The notes under the pieces: generated by a model
What the model was told of the DNA's origin: nothing
Database searches by the model: none
What the model saw: only the letters and a program-made list of their open reading frames with translations
Origin: JAHBNG01 sp039028975
GTDB lineage: Bacteria; Chloroflexota; Anaerolineae; Caldilineales; Caldilineaceae
Direction: 5' to 3'
DNA length: 64,000 nucleotides
Assembly: GCA_039028975.1 (NCBI GenBank)
Contig: JBCCHB010000040.1
Span: 1-64,000, forward strand
Translations under genes and position numbers: made by a program
Shown: positions 1 through 9,173 of the stretch, one piece after another
How the letters are laid out: every line of letters begins with the position of its first letter
Position numbering within the stretch: the first letter of the stretch is position 1

Positions 1-1253
1 CTAGCTGTAAGGGTGTAGCCGCCCGATTCGGCGAAATTGAAGGCGTATAGCCAAAGCCCATCGGTATCGATCTCTGTGGATCCATGAACCTCACCATTCA
101 CGATGAATTCAATGGTATTACCAGGTGTGCCACTTCCAGAAAGGTCAAAGGCGCCACTCTGAAGAGTGCTAAGATCGGGTAGCTCGAAGGTAGGTGTAAC
201 TGGGTTGGCGAGGTCAAGTGTGGCAGCCTCTCCGTCCACGGTAAAGCTATGTTCCTCTGAAGAAGCAAGGACATTGCCATCCCCATCTAGGGTGTTGACG
301 AAAAGGGTGTAGTTACCCGATTCGGCGAAATTGAAGGTGTAGTGCCAAAGCCTATCGATATCGACGGCTGTGGAGCCATAAACCTCATCGTTGACGATAA
401 ATTCAACCATATGCCCAGGTGTACCACTTCCAGAAAGGTCAAAGGCACCGCCCTGAAGGGCACTGAGGACAGGCAGCACAAAGCTGGGATCCTCTGAGTT
501 GGTGAGGTCAAGCGTACCAGCCTCTCCACCTATGGTAAAGATATATTCCTCTGAAGAAGCGATAACGTTGCCATCTCCATCTAGGGTATTCGCCGTAAAT
601 GTGTAATCACCTGCATCGAGAGAGCTGAGGGTATAGTGCCAATTCCCATCCGCGTCGGCCTCCGCTATAGCCACGGCTTCTCTACCTAGGAGGAATTGTA
701 CGCGAGCGAATGGGTCGCTGGTGCCAACCATTTCGATAGGACCAAGGGTAAAAAATGACGAGGCTGGCATGATTATGCTCGGTGCCGATGCTGTAAGGAT
801 GGCGTTGACGTCTTCGTTAGCTTCCACTTCCATCGGTGGCGAGTCTGACTCAACAAACGAAAGTTCGAGCACATTAGCTGACTCGGCCATAACATCCCCG
901 GAATCCAAATTAGTCCCACTAACCGAAAAGTTATATATCCCTGCCTCTTCAATATTGGCCCTCATCTGCCAGGCACCATCTGCATCTACCAGGGTTTCTC
1001 CTAACGCTACATCACCCATGAAAAGTTCAACTGTAGAATTCGGCTCACCCGTACCGCTAAACGTGATTTTACCTACGGGCAGCTCAGCCCCACTAATTGG
1101 GGCTAAGATTAGTGGCGCTACAACATCTCCCCCTAAGCAACTGCGTAGCAACAATAGTAACATTGCGAGCAGCGCCAAGAGTAAGCCTGTGAGCCATTTC
1201 CAACGACGATGCCGACCAACGGCTTCGTCATTACAACATGTTTCTGCTGTCAC
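1..1253 (-). CDS. Ig-like repeat membrane or surface protein, 3' end outside window
   Basis: The minus-strand frame stays open from the start to the left edge, giving about 417 visible residues with the C terminus missing. I chose a GTG start at 1253 because AGAGGAGAG (1260-1268) sits six bases upstream. In-frame ATGs at 1310 and 1292 lie inside a 36-bp palindrome and have no Shine-Dalgarno sequence. A basic stretch (RHRRWKW) is followed by a long Leu-rich segment ending LLLLLRSC, which is a signal anchor or a poor lipobox. Beta-sandwich-like repeats follow, each with a GSGTPG turn, a W.Y.....AG.Y or W.Y.F.F.ESG.Y strand and a TLDGDGNV link. The last two visible repeats have a 98-residue (294-bp) period and are very similar at DNA level. 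The gene follows the giant coiled-coil gene by under 100 bp and is probably co-transcribed with it. Its function is unknown; an extracellular adhesive or structural role is inferred. Confidence 0.72.
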   Translation of the reverse strand, partial: MTAETCCNDEAVGRHRRWKWLTGLLLALLAMLLLLLRSCLGGDVVAPLILAPISGAELPVGKITFSGTGEPNSTVELFMGDVALGETLVDADGAWQMRANIEEAGIYNFSVSGTNLDSGDVMAESANVLELSFVESDSPPMEVEANEDVNAILTASAPSIIMPASSFFTLGPIEMVGTSDPFARVQFLLGREAVAIAEADADGNWHYTLSSLDAGDYTFTANTLDGDGNVIASSEEYIFTIGGEAGTLDLTNSEDPSFVLPVLSALQGGAFDLSGSGTPGHMVEFIVNDEVYGSTAVDIDRLWHYTFNFAESGNYTLFVNTLDGDGNVLASSEEHSFTVDGEAATLDLANPVTPTFELPDLSTLQSGAFDLSGSGTPGNTIEFIVNGEVHGSTEIDTDGLWLYAFNFAESGGYTLTA

Positions 1254-1284
1254 TGAAGACTCTCCTCTGTCTGTTAAACCCAGC

Positions 1285-1320
1285 TTTAGCATAGATGACA
1301 CTAGTGCCATCTATGCTAAA
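1285..1320. promoter_or_regulatory. 36-bp near-perfect palindrome between two co-oriented genes
   Basis: The two 18-base arms (TTTAGCATAGATGACACT and its partner) match at 17 of 18 positions and meet at a central CACTAGTG. It lies just downstream of the giant gene's stop (1332) and upstream of the GTG start at 1253. No T-run follows on the minus strand, so it is not a typical intrinsic terminator. It could be an mRNA-stabilising or processing hairpin, an attenuator, or a protein-binding dyad. Confidence 0.6.
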
Positions 1321-1331
1321 CTCCAGATGCT

Positions 1332-4300
1332 CTATTTGCTCGCTTGCGCTAACGTGCTTGCTTGGGCCTTCCAATCTTCTAGATCGACATCCTGCCAAGC
1401 TTGAATACGGCAGATTTCATGGAGCCGTTCAACGTCAGTTGCTGCTACCTGCTCAAAGGTGAAAATTTCCGCTTCATACATTCGACGTTGATAGACAGCT
1501 CCAACACCTAAGATATCTGACAACCGATCTCGCTGATCTGTGGTAGTGACCGCATAATCGGCTGCATGCCCGCCCGCGCCAAGTCGGCCTCCGCGTCCTG
1601 TTATAAAGGTTCCGCCAACAATGTCGTAGGCTTGATGTATCCAGTTTGTTAAGTCGACCTTCGTACTTTCTCCTTCAACCTCTATCGCTTGGCGCAATTC
1701 ATCAATTGTGGCATTGGCAACGTCATAGTAAGTATAGAAACCAGCATCAAAGAGGCGCTGTTGATATGTTGCGCCAATGCCTTCAATGTCTTGCAATCGG
1801 TTATAGCCGCGACGTTGACCAGCCAGAATTTCATTAGCTTGACGAATCCAAAGGACCGTATTCACTTCAGGATCGACTTGGGATACTTCGGTTAACTCAT
1901 GGCTACCATGCTCGCTTAATTCCAAGTAACTCGTAATATCGGCTGCATAGAAGCGACCTTCAGTCTCTGCTGAGATCCCTTCGATAGCTTGAAGATGATC
2001 ACGCCCAATTCGACGAGCGCCACTGCGCAACCGATTGATCTCTTGCTGGGCCGCCTCTAGCTGATTTTTCATCTTACGACTAGGGGCTTGGCGCGGTGCC
2101 TTAGGCTTGGCGCTCAATTCTGCCCGCAGTCTGGCAACTTCGGCTACTGCGTCATTAAGTGATTGGCGTAGTTCGTCCCCTTCCCGCCCCACAATGGTGG
2201 TGTCTTCAAGGACCATAATCTTGCCACTGCTCTTCATCTGACGAGCTTGGACTATCCAACTCGGTGTATCAACCTTTTGCCATTCCTTGGCCTCAACAAT
2301 TTCATAGAGTCGGTCGGGAGCCGCATCGGCAAGCTGCTCATAGGTCGCTATGCCTGCTTCATACAGCCTTTTCTCCATTACTGGACCGATTCCATTGATC
2401 TTCTTGAGGTCATCCTTGGCATCTACCCACTTGAATTTGGGCATATTTGCTAAGCTACCCGCTTGATAGTTGATATCTTGTGTTTCCGTACTTGACTCAA
2501 TCTGCCATGAGCTAGCATCCAAATCAGAGTCCGACTTGACAGACAATTTCTGATTGAGATCGATAATTTGGGCTTCATACTCAGCCGTGGCACTTTGGGC
2601 CGCCTCCAGTTCCGCTTTCAGGCTCCCAAGCTGATTTTCAAGAGCGTTCTTGACGTCGAGTTCGGTCTGAAGTTCAACCAGGCGAGCTTGGACTTCACTA
2701 TCATCGTCGGCATCAAAAGCAGCCCCTAAGCTAGCAACCAGTCCGCCAGCTCCAGCCAGGAGGCCGAGTCGATTGGTGGTGCGATTGAGGTTAGAATCCA
2801 AGTCACCCAGACGAGATTCGTATTCAGCTTGGCTCTGCCGCTCTAGTTCAAGCTGGTGATTGAGTTCACCGATTCGGGCATCGAGTTCCTTACGATTGTT
2901 GCGAGAAGTGTCAAGTTCAGCTTGCAGAGCCTGTAGCTGATTTTCAAGAGTGCTCTTGGCGTCAAGTTCGGTTTGAAGTTCAACCAGGCGAGCTTGGACT
3001 TCACTATCATCGTCGGCGTCAAAAGCGGCTCCTAAGCTGGCCACTAGCCCACCAGTTCCGGCCAGTAGACCGAGTCGATTAGTGGTGCGATTGAGGTTAG
3101 AATCCAAGTCACCCAGACGAGATTCGTATTCAGCCTTGCTCTGCCGCTCTAGTTCAAGCTGGTGATTGAGTTCACCAATTCGGGCATCGAGTTCCTTACG
3201 ATTGTTGCGAGAAGTGTCAAGTTCAGCTTGCAGAGCCTGTAGCTGATCTTCAAGAGCGTTCTTGGCGTCAAGTTCGGTCTGAAGTTCAACTAGGCGAGCT
3301 TGGACTTCACTATCATCATCGGCATCAAAAGCAGCTCCTAAGCTAGCCACCAGCCCACCGGTTCCGGCCAGTAGACCGAGTCGATTGGTGGTGCGATTGA
3401 GGTTAGAATCCAAGTCACCCAGACGAGATTCGTATTCAGCCTTGCTCTGCCGCTCTAATTCAAGCTGGTGATTGAGTTCACCGATTCGGGCATCGAGTTC
3501 AGCATTGGTGCTGTGGAGGGTATTGAGTTCGGTGCTTTGAGATGACAACTGCACACGAAAGTCATTCAGTTGACTCTCTGTACTTTCAAGCTCAGCCTGT
3601 AAATTGATCTCCGATCGGTTGAGTAGTGCATTTTCACTTCGAATCTTCTCCAAATCCTGCTGAAGTTGGCTGAGTTCGACTTGGACCAAGTCTCGTTCAG
3701 ATTCGGCTTGGACCTTGGCCTCGAGTTCAGATTGGAGCTGGCCAACGCGCGCGTCAGACGACGTCCTTGCATCCCGTTCGCTCTCTAACTCATCCATGAG
3801 CGTGCGTAGTTGTTCTTCCAAATCCGATTTGGCGCTTAACTCAGCATTTAGTTCACCCAGTTGGACTTCTAGCTCACCGTCATTGTCAGAATTGACGGCC
3901 GCACCTAATCGACCGATGGGCCCTCCAACGTTCGCGACTTTCTGCAACCGACTGTTGGTCAGGTTCGCACCGGAATCAATTTCACCAAGTCGAGCTTCAT
4001 ATTCAAGCTTGCTCTGACGTTCTGCATCAAGCAGGATAGTAAGTTCGCCGATGCGGTTATCAAGCTCTGTGTTGACACCTTGAGCCGAGTGAAATGCCGC
4101 CTGCAATTCCTGAAGTTGATTTTCAAGAGCGTTCTTGGCATCAAGTTCAGTCTGAAGTTCAACCAGACGAGCTTGGACTTCACTATCATCATCGGCATCG
4201 AAAGCAGCCCCTAAGCTAGCCACCAGTCCGCCAGTTCCGGCCAGGAGACCGAGGCGACTGGTGGTGCGATTGAGATTAGAACCCAAGTCGCCAAGACGAG

Positions 4301-7300
4301 ATTCGTATTCAATCTTGCCCTGCCGCTCTAGTTCAAGCTGGTGATTGAGTTCACCGATGCGGGCATCGAGCTCAATATTGGTGCTGTTGAGGGTATTGAG
4401 TTCAGTGCTTTGAGATGACAATTGCACACGAAGATCATTCAATTGACCCTCTGCACTTTCAAGCTCAGCCTGTAAATTGATCTCCGATTGGTTAAGCAGT
4501 GCATTTTCACTTCGAATCTTCTCCAAATCCTGCTGAAGTTGACCGAGTTCGACTTGGACCGAGTCTCTTTCAGATTCGACTTGGACCTTGGCCTCGAGTT
4601 CAGATTGAAGCTGGCCAACGTGCGCATCAGACGATGTCCTTGCATCCCGCTCACCCTCTAACTCATCCATGAGCGTGCGTAGTTGACCTTCCAAATCGGC
4701 TTTGGCGCTTAACTCAGCATTTAGTTCACCCAGCCGGACCTCTAGCTCATCGTCATTGTCAGAATTGACGGCCGCACCCAGGCTGCCAATCAGACCCCCA
4801 GCGTCAGCCATTTTACGCAATCGATTGTTGGTGAGGTTTGCGCTGGAATCAGCTTCACCGAGTCGAACTTCATATTCAAGCTTGCTTTGGTGTTCCAAGT
4901 CAAGCTGATTGGTTAGTTCACTAATTCGAGCATCGAGATCGGTCTTAGCGCTTTGAGCTGCCTCCAAATCGATGCGAAGCTGATTCTCTAGATTGGTCTT
5001 GGCATCCAAGTCACTTTGCAGTTGGGCGATGCGGTTATCGAAGTCGGCATTGGTCTGGTTGAGCTGGGTACGCATTGTCTCAAGCTCAGACTCAAGGGAT
5101 GCTTTGGCCGACAATTTCTGATTGAGATCGATAATTTGGGCGTCATATTCAGCCGTGGCACTTTGGGCCGCTTCCAGTTCAGCATTGAGGTTCCGAAGCT
5201 GGTTCTCCAGATCGCTCTTGGCGTCGAGTTCGCTTTGAAGTTCGGCTAAGCGAGCTTGAACTTCACTATCGTCATCGGATTCGAAGGCAGCCCCCAAGCT
5301 GGCGACCAATCCACCGGTTCTGGCCAGGAGGCCGAGACGGTTGGTAGTGCGATTGAGGTTGGAATCCAATTCACCAAGATGAGATTCGTATTCTGCCTTG
5401 CTCTGTCGTTCCAGCTCAAGTTGACGATTGAGTTCACCGATTTGGGCATCGAGTTCAGTACGATTGTTGCGAGAAGCATCAAGTTCAGCTTGCAGAGCCT
5501 GTAGCTGATTTTCAAGAGCATTCTTGGCGTCGAGTTCGCTTTGAAGCTCGGCTAAGCGAGCTTGAACTTCACTATCGTCATCGGATTCGAAGGCAGCCCC
5601 CAAGCTGGCGACCAATCCACCGGTTCTGGCCAGGAGGCCGAGACGGTTGGCAGTGCGATTGAGGTTGGAATCCAATTCACCAAGATGAGATTCGTACTCT
5701 GCCTTGCTCTGTCGTTCCAGCTCAAGTTGACGATTGAGTTCACCGATTTGGGCATCGAGTTCAGTACGATTGTTGCGAGACGCATCAAGTTCAGCTTGCA
5801 GAGCCTGTAGCTGATTTTCAAGAGTGTTCTTGGCGTCGAGTTCGCTTTGAAGTTCGGCTAGGCGAGCCTGGACCTCACCATCATCATCGGATTCGAAGGC
5901 AGCCCCTAAGCTAGCAACCAGTCCGCCAGTTCCAGCCAGGAGACCGAGTCGATTGGTGGTGCGATTGAGATTGGAGTCCAAGTCACTAAGACGAGATTGG
6001 TATTCTGCCTTGCTCTGTCGTTCCAGCCCAAGCTGGTGATTGAGTTCACCGATTTGGCCACCGAGTTCGGCATTGGTGCTTTGGAGCCTATTGAGTTCGC
6101 TGCTTTGAGTCGATAGTTGCCCACGAAGGTCATTCAGTTGACCGTTTGTATTTTCAAGCTCAGCCTGTAAATTGATCTCAGATTGGTTGAGCAGTGCCTT
6201 TTCACTTTGAATTTTCTCCAAATCCTGCTGAAGTTGGCTAAGCTCAACCTGTACTCTCTGTAGCTCATTTTCGAGATCATCTTTGGTTTTGAGTTCAGCC
6301 TGAAGCTCAGTCAGCCGAGCTTGGACTTCATTATCATCATCAGATTCGAAGGCGGCTCCTAAGCGTGCTACTAGCCCACCAGTCCCGGCGAAGAGGTTGA
6401 GCCGATTGGCGGTGCGGTTCAGGTTGGTATCCAGGTCGCTTATTCGAGATTCGTACTCTATTTTACTTTGGCGTTCAAGATCAACTTGGCTAGTCAACTC
6501 ACTGAGGTTTACATCGAGCTCAGAATGGGCACGCTGGGCTGCATCGAGTCCTTCACGAAGTTGGGCTTCGGCAGCCGTCTTGGCATCCAACTCCTCTTGC
6601 AACTGAGCCAGTCGGGCTTCGAAATCGGCGTTAGCACTGCTCAATTGTGTGCGCGTTGCCTCGAACTCAGATTCGAGAGCCGATTTGGTGGATAATGCTT
6701 GGTTGAGCTCAGCAACGTGGGCTTCAAATTCGGCACGGGCATTGTGGGCTGCCTCTAATTCCGTGCGAAGTTGTTTCTCAAGATTCACCTTAGTATCTAG
6801 CTCATCTTGAAACTGAGCGACGCGGACCTCAAAGGTTGAATTTGTATTGTCCAGCTGATCCTGCAGAGACTTTATCTCAGATTCGAGGGCTGCTTTGGCG
6901 GACAACTCCTGGTTGAGATCTACAATTTGAGCTTCATACGCAGTAACAGCACTTTGGACGCTACTCAGCTGAGACTCAAGGCTTTGGACCCGTTCTTCAA
7001 GCTTCCCTTTACCCTTGAGTTCGGACTGAAGCTCAGTCAGACGAGCTTGAATTTGTTCATCATCATCAGAATCGAAGGCCGCTCCCAAGCTAGCCATAAG
7101 ACCTCCGGTTCCGGCTAAAAGGCCTAGGCGGTTGGTAGTGCGATCTAGATTTGTATTGGCATCGTTGAGGCGAGATTCAACCTCTAGCTTTCCTTGACGT
7201 TCGAAATTAAGCTGGCTGGTTAGCTGGTTGATTCGAGCATCAAATTCTGCAGTGGTACTCTGAGCTGCATCCAGTTCGGTAAGAAGTCGCTCTTCGCTCT

Positions 7301-9173
7301 CTCTTTTCGTCTTTACTTCGCCATCTAATTCACTGATGCGTTCGCGTAAGCCCTGGATTTCCAGAAGTGAATTGTCAAACTTTTCTCGCAGATCACTTTC
7401 GGAACGGACAATGATGTCATGGTCCGTACGAATTGTATCCAGATCCGCACTCTGGGCAGAGAGTTGAGCACGAAGCTCATTTAACTGAAGAAGTGCATTG
7501 TCGAATTGTTCCTGTAAGCTCTTCTCTGATCGTATGAGAAGAGCATTTTCGCTTCTTGTACTCTCTAAATCCTTTTCGAGTTGGCTTCGTTCACTTTCTA
7601 GTGAATCTAATTTGGCTTGAATCTCAGCCTTTGTTTCAAGCTCAGACTGAAGCTGTGCAGCCCGAGTTTCAACTATGGTTTTGGCATCTCGTTCGCTATC
7701 TAGCTCATCCATTAGCTGGCGAAGCTGATTTTCAAGATCCGCTTTGGCATTCAGTTCAGCGTTGAGCTCACCCAGGCGAACGTCTAGCTCATCATCATTC
7801 TCTGCACTGATGGCTGTACCCAGCCCACCGATGAGTCCCCCAATATTGGCTACTTTATTTAGTCGATTGCTGGCGAGGCTGGCTCCCGAATCAATCCCAT
7901 CGATTTTGGATTCGTATTCGGCTTTGGTGTTTCGTTCAGCATCTAACTGGGCATTGAGTTCATCAAGACGAATTTCTAGCTCGGAATTTCTGCTGGAGGC
8001 CGTTTGAAGCTCATCCTTTACAGCCTGTAATTCCCTTTCTAGACCATCTTTTCCACCGAGTTCTGCTTGAAGCGCGCTCAGCTGTGCCTCAACGGCACTA
8101 TCATCTTCCGCACCCAAGGCTGCACCTAGGCTAGCCACTAGTCCACCCGTTCCAGCAAAGAGACCGAGACGTCTGGTGTTGCGATGCACGTTGGCGTCCA
8201 AGTCGCTGATGCGAGATTCATATTCAGCTTTGTTTGCGCGTTCGGCTTCAAGTTCGGTATCTAGTTTTCGAATATGGGCATCGACTTCAACCTTGGCTTG
8301 GCGCTCGAGGCCAAGCTGGCTATTGAGTTCTCGAATACGGGTATCAAATTCTGCGCGGAGCTGGTTTCCTAGGTCAACATGGTGGCTTGGGTCACCATTC
8401 AATTCTGCTATGTAGGCACGGAGGCTTGTAATTTCGATGAGGGCGTTGTCGAATTGTTCTTGTAGATTGTTTTCCGATTTTGCTAGCAGCAAATTTTCGT
8501 TTCGGATCTCTTCCAAATCCTGATAAAGCCGGCTTAGATCGGGCTGTAATGACTTATGTTCAACATCCACTTGGCCTGTTGGCATGGGAGATGATCGGGG
8601 GTGACTAATAGGTGCAGCCAAAGCGGCCGTGCTGCCAGGGGCAGAGCTATGTGCCAAGTCACCTTCCTCAAGCGTGTAACCATGTTGTGCATCAAGTTGG
8701 TTTTGTAGGTATGTGATGTGGGCTTCAAACTCGTTCTTGGCGTTGCGTTCTGCATCCAAGTCCGCCATTAATTGACGTAGTTGGTCTTCTAGATCGGTGG
8801 TGGCCTCAAATTGGGCCTGAATCCTGGCAATTTGCTCTTCTGTTTCAGCGTCCTCATCGGCCGTAAATGCTGTGCCAAGACTAGAAAGCAGGCCGCCTGC
8901 GCCAACTAGCATGCCTAATCGACTGCCGATGACAGATTCTTCAGCATTGATCAAACTGAGGCGGGTCTGCAAGTCCACTTTGGCATTGCGTTCGATAGAA
9001 ACTGCGTCTTCTAGTGCCGAAATAGACCCGCGGAGCTCAGAAATTTCTGCCCCCGCCTTTTCCTCACATTCTTTACATTTCCGATTCCAAAAGAAATAAT
9101 CGATGAGAAATTCGAGTAGCCACCCGAGTAAAAAACCGATGATCAACCACGGTATGATCGAACTCCATTCCAT
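1332..9173 (-). CDS. Giant membrane-anchored coiled-coil repeat protein with four C-terminal H3TH (COG3743-like) modules
   Basis: The protein has 2613 residues. One N-terminal membrane segment (about residues 7-29) is followed by a short CKEC motif and then about 2200 residues of Glu/Leu/Gln/Ala-rich heptad coiled coil. Fourteen copies of a module interrupt the coil, with core RLGLLAGTGGLVASLGAAF followed by an acidic DDD run; three copies are a diverged RLxKxAxxGG subtype. The C terminus carries four helix-hairpin-helix modules starting near residues 2252, 2391, 2457 and 2549 (for example INGIGPVMEKRLYEAGI), resembling the predicted H3TH modules of COG3743. Such modules often mediate binding rather than catalysis, and no nuclease motif is visible. 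An ideal AGGAGGAG (9181-9188) precedes the ATG. Several coil units are near-identical 306-bp DNA repeats. A scaffold or tether between membrane and an internal partner is an inference; the function is unknown. Confidence 0.88.
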   Translation of the reverse strand: MEWSSIIPWLIIGFLLGWLLEFLIDYFFWNRKCKECEEKAGAEISELRGSISALEDAVSIERNAKVDLQTRLSLINAEESVIGSRLGMLVGAGGLLSSLGTAFTADEDAETEEQIARIQAQFEATTDLEDQLRQLMADLDAERNAKNEFEAHITYLQNQLDAQHGYTLEEGDLAHSSAPGSTAALAAPISHPRSSPMPTGQVDVEHKSLQPDLSRLYQDLEEIRNENLLLAKSENNLQEQFDNALIEITSLRAYIAELNGDPSHHVDLGNQLRAEFDTRIRELNSQLGLERQAKVEVDAHIRKLDTELEAERANKAEYESRISDLDANVHRNTRRLGLFAGTGGLVASLGAALGAEDDSAVEAQLSALQAELGGKDGLERELQAVKDELQTASSRNSELEIRLDELNAQLDAERNTKAEYESKIDGIDSGASLASNRLNKVANIGGLIGGLGTAISAENDDELDVRLGELNAELNAKADLENQLRQLMDELDSERDAKTIVETRAAQLQSELETKAEIQAKLDSLESERSQLEKDLESTRSENALLIRSEKSLQEQFDNALLQLNELRAQLSAQSADLDTIRTDHDIIVRSESDLREKFDNSLLEIQGLRERISELDGEVKTKRESEERLLTELDAAQSTTAEFDARINQLTSQLNFERQGKLEVESRLNDANTNLDRTTNRLGLLAGTGGLMASLGAAFDSDDDEQIQARLTELQSELKGKGKLEERVQSLESQLSSVQSAVTAYEAQIVDLNQELSAKAALESEIKSLQDQLDNTNSTFEVRVAQFQDELDTKVNLEKQLRTELEAAHNARAEFEAHVAELNQALSTKSALESEFEATRTQLSSANADFEARLAQLQEELDAKTAAEAQLREGLDAAQRAHSELDVNLSELTSQVDLERQSKIEYESRISDLDTNLNRTANRLNLFAGTGGLVARLGAAFESDDDNEVQARLTELQAELKTKDDLENELQRVQVELSQLQQDLEKIQSEKALLNQSEINLQAELENTNGQLNDLRGQLSTQSSELNRLQSTNAELGGQIGELNHQLGLERQSKAEYQSRLSDLDSNLNRTTNRLGLLAGTGGLVASLGAAFESDDDGEVQARLAELQSELDAKNTLENQLQALQAELDASRNNRTELDAQIGELNRQLELERQSKAEYESHLGELDSNLNRTANRLGLLARTGGLVASLGAAFESDDDSEVQARLAELQSELDAKNALENQLQALQAELDASRNNRTELDAQIGELNRQLELERQSKAEYESHLGELDSNLNRTTNRLGLLARTGGLVASLGAAFESDDDSEVQARLAELQSELDAKSDLENQLRNLNAELEAAQSATAEYDAQIIDLNQKLSAKASLESELETMRTQLNQTNADFDNRIAQLQSDLDAKTNLENQLRIDLEAAQSAKTDLDARISELTNQLDLEHQSKLEYEVRLGEADSSANLTNNRLRKMADAGGLIGSLGAAVNSDNDDELEVRLGELNAELSAKADLEGQLRTLMDELEGERDARTSSDAHVGQLQSELEAKVQVESERDSVQVELGQLQQDLEKIRSENALLNQSEINLQAELESAEGQLNDLRVQLSSQSTELNTLNSTNIELDARIGELNHQLELERQGKIEYESRLGDLGSNLNRTTSRLGLLAGTGGLVASLGAAFDADDDSEVQARLVELQTELDAKNALENQLQELQAAFHSAQGVNTELDNRIGELTILLDAERQSKLEYEARLGEIDSGANLTNSRLQKVANVGGPIGRLGAAVNSDNDGELEVQLGELNAELSAKSDLEEQLRTLMDELESERDARTSSDARVGQLQSELEAKVQAESERDLVQVELSQLQQDLEKIRSENALLNRSEINLQAELESTESQLNDFRVQLSSQSTELNTLHSTNAELDARIGELNHQLELERQSKAEYESRLGDLDSNLNRTTNRLGLLAGTGGLVASLGAAFDADDDSEVQARLVELQTELDAKNALEDQLQALQAELDTSRNNRKELDARIGELNHQLELERQSKAEYESRLGDLDSNLNRTTNRLGLLAGTGGLVASLGAAFDADDDSEVQARLVELQTELDAKSTLENQLQALQAELDTSRNNRKELDARIGELNHQLELERQSQAEYESRLGDLDSNLNRTTNRLGLLAGAGGLVASLGAAFDADDDSEVQARLVELQTELDVKNALENQLGSLKAELEAAQSATAEYEAQIIDLNQKLSVKSDSDLDASSWQIESSTETQDINYQAGSLANMPKFKWVDAKDDLKKINGIGPVMEKRLYEAGIATYEQLADAAPDRLYEIVEAKEWQKVDTPSWIVQARQMKSSGKIMVLEDTTIVGREGDELRQSLNDAVAEVARLRAELSAKPKAPRQAPSRKMKNQLEAAQQEINRLRSGARRIGRDHLQAIEGISAETEGRFYAADITSYLELSEHGSHELTEVSQVDPEVNTVLWIRQANEILAGQRRGYNRLQDIEGIGATYQQRLFDAGFYTYYDVANATIDELRQAIEVEGESTKVDLTNWIHQAYDIVGGTFITGRGGRLGAGGHAADYAVTTTDQRDRLSDILGVGAVYQRRMYEAEIFTFEQVAATDVERLHEICRIQAWQDVDLEDWKAQASTLAQASK
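2640..3480 (-). repeat. 306-bp tandem coding repeats (cluster 1) in the giant coiled-coil gene
   Basis: The marker GACTTCACTATCATC recurs at 2691, 2997 and 3303, exactly 306 bases apart (102 codons). The units between these points are nearly identical at DNA level, including silent positions, which points to recent duplication or ongoing homogenisation. Copy number is likely to vary between strains and may be miscounted in assemblies. Confidence 0.85.
5220..5960 (-). repeat. 306-bp tandem coding repeats (cluster 2) in the giant coiled-coil gene
   Basis: A second cluster has the marker A/G-AC-C/T-TCAC at 5259, 5565 and 5871, again with a 306-base period. These units encode the variant RLGLLARTGG, while cluster 1 encodes AGTGG or AGAGG. 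The two clusters therefore expanded separately. Confidence 0.8.

Noticed and set aside
721..1404. 227-residue plus-strand open frame
   Set aside because: It is antisense to the Ig-like gene and the end of the giant gene, is low-complexity (Ser/Ala/Pro) and has no ribosome site. It is a shadow of the minus-strand codons.
3566..8415. Many 60-100-residue open frames on both strands within the giant gene
   Set aside because: They recur with the 306-bp period of the coding repeats, because the repeats lack stops in other frames. No independent coding signal.
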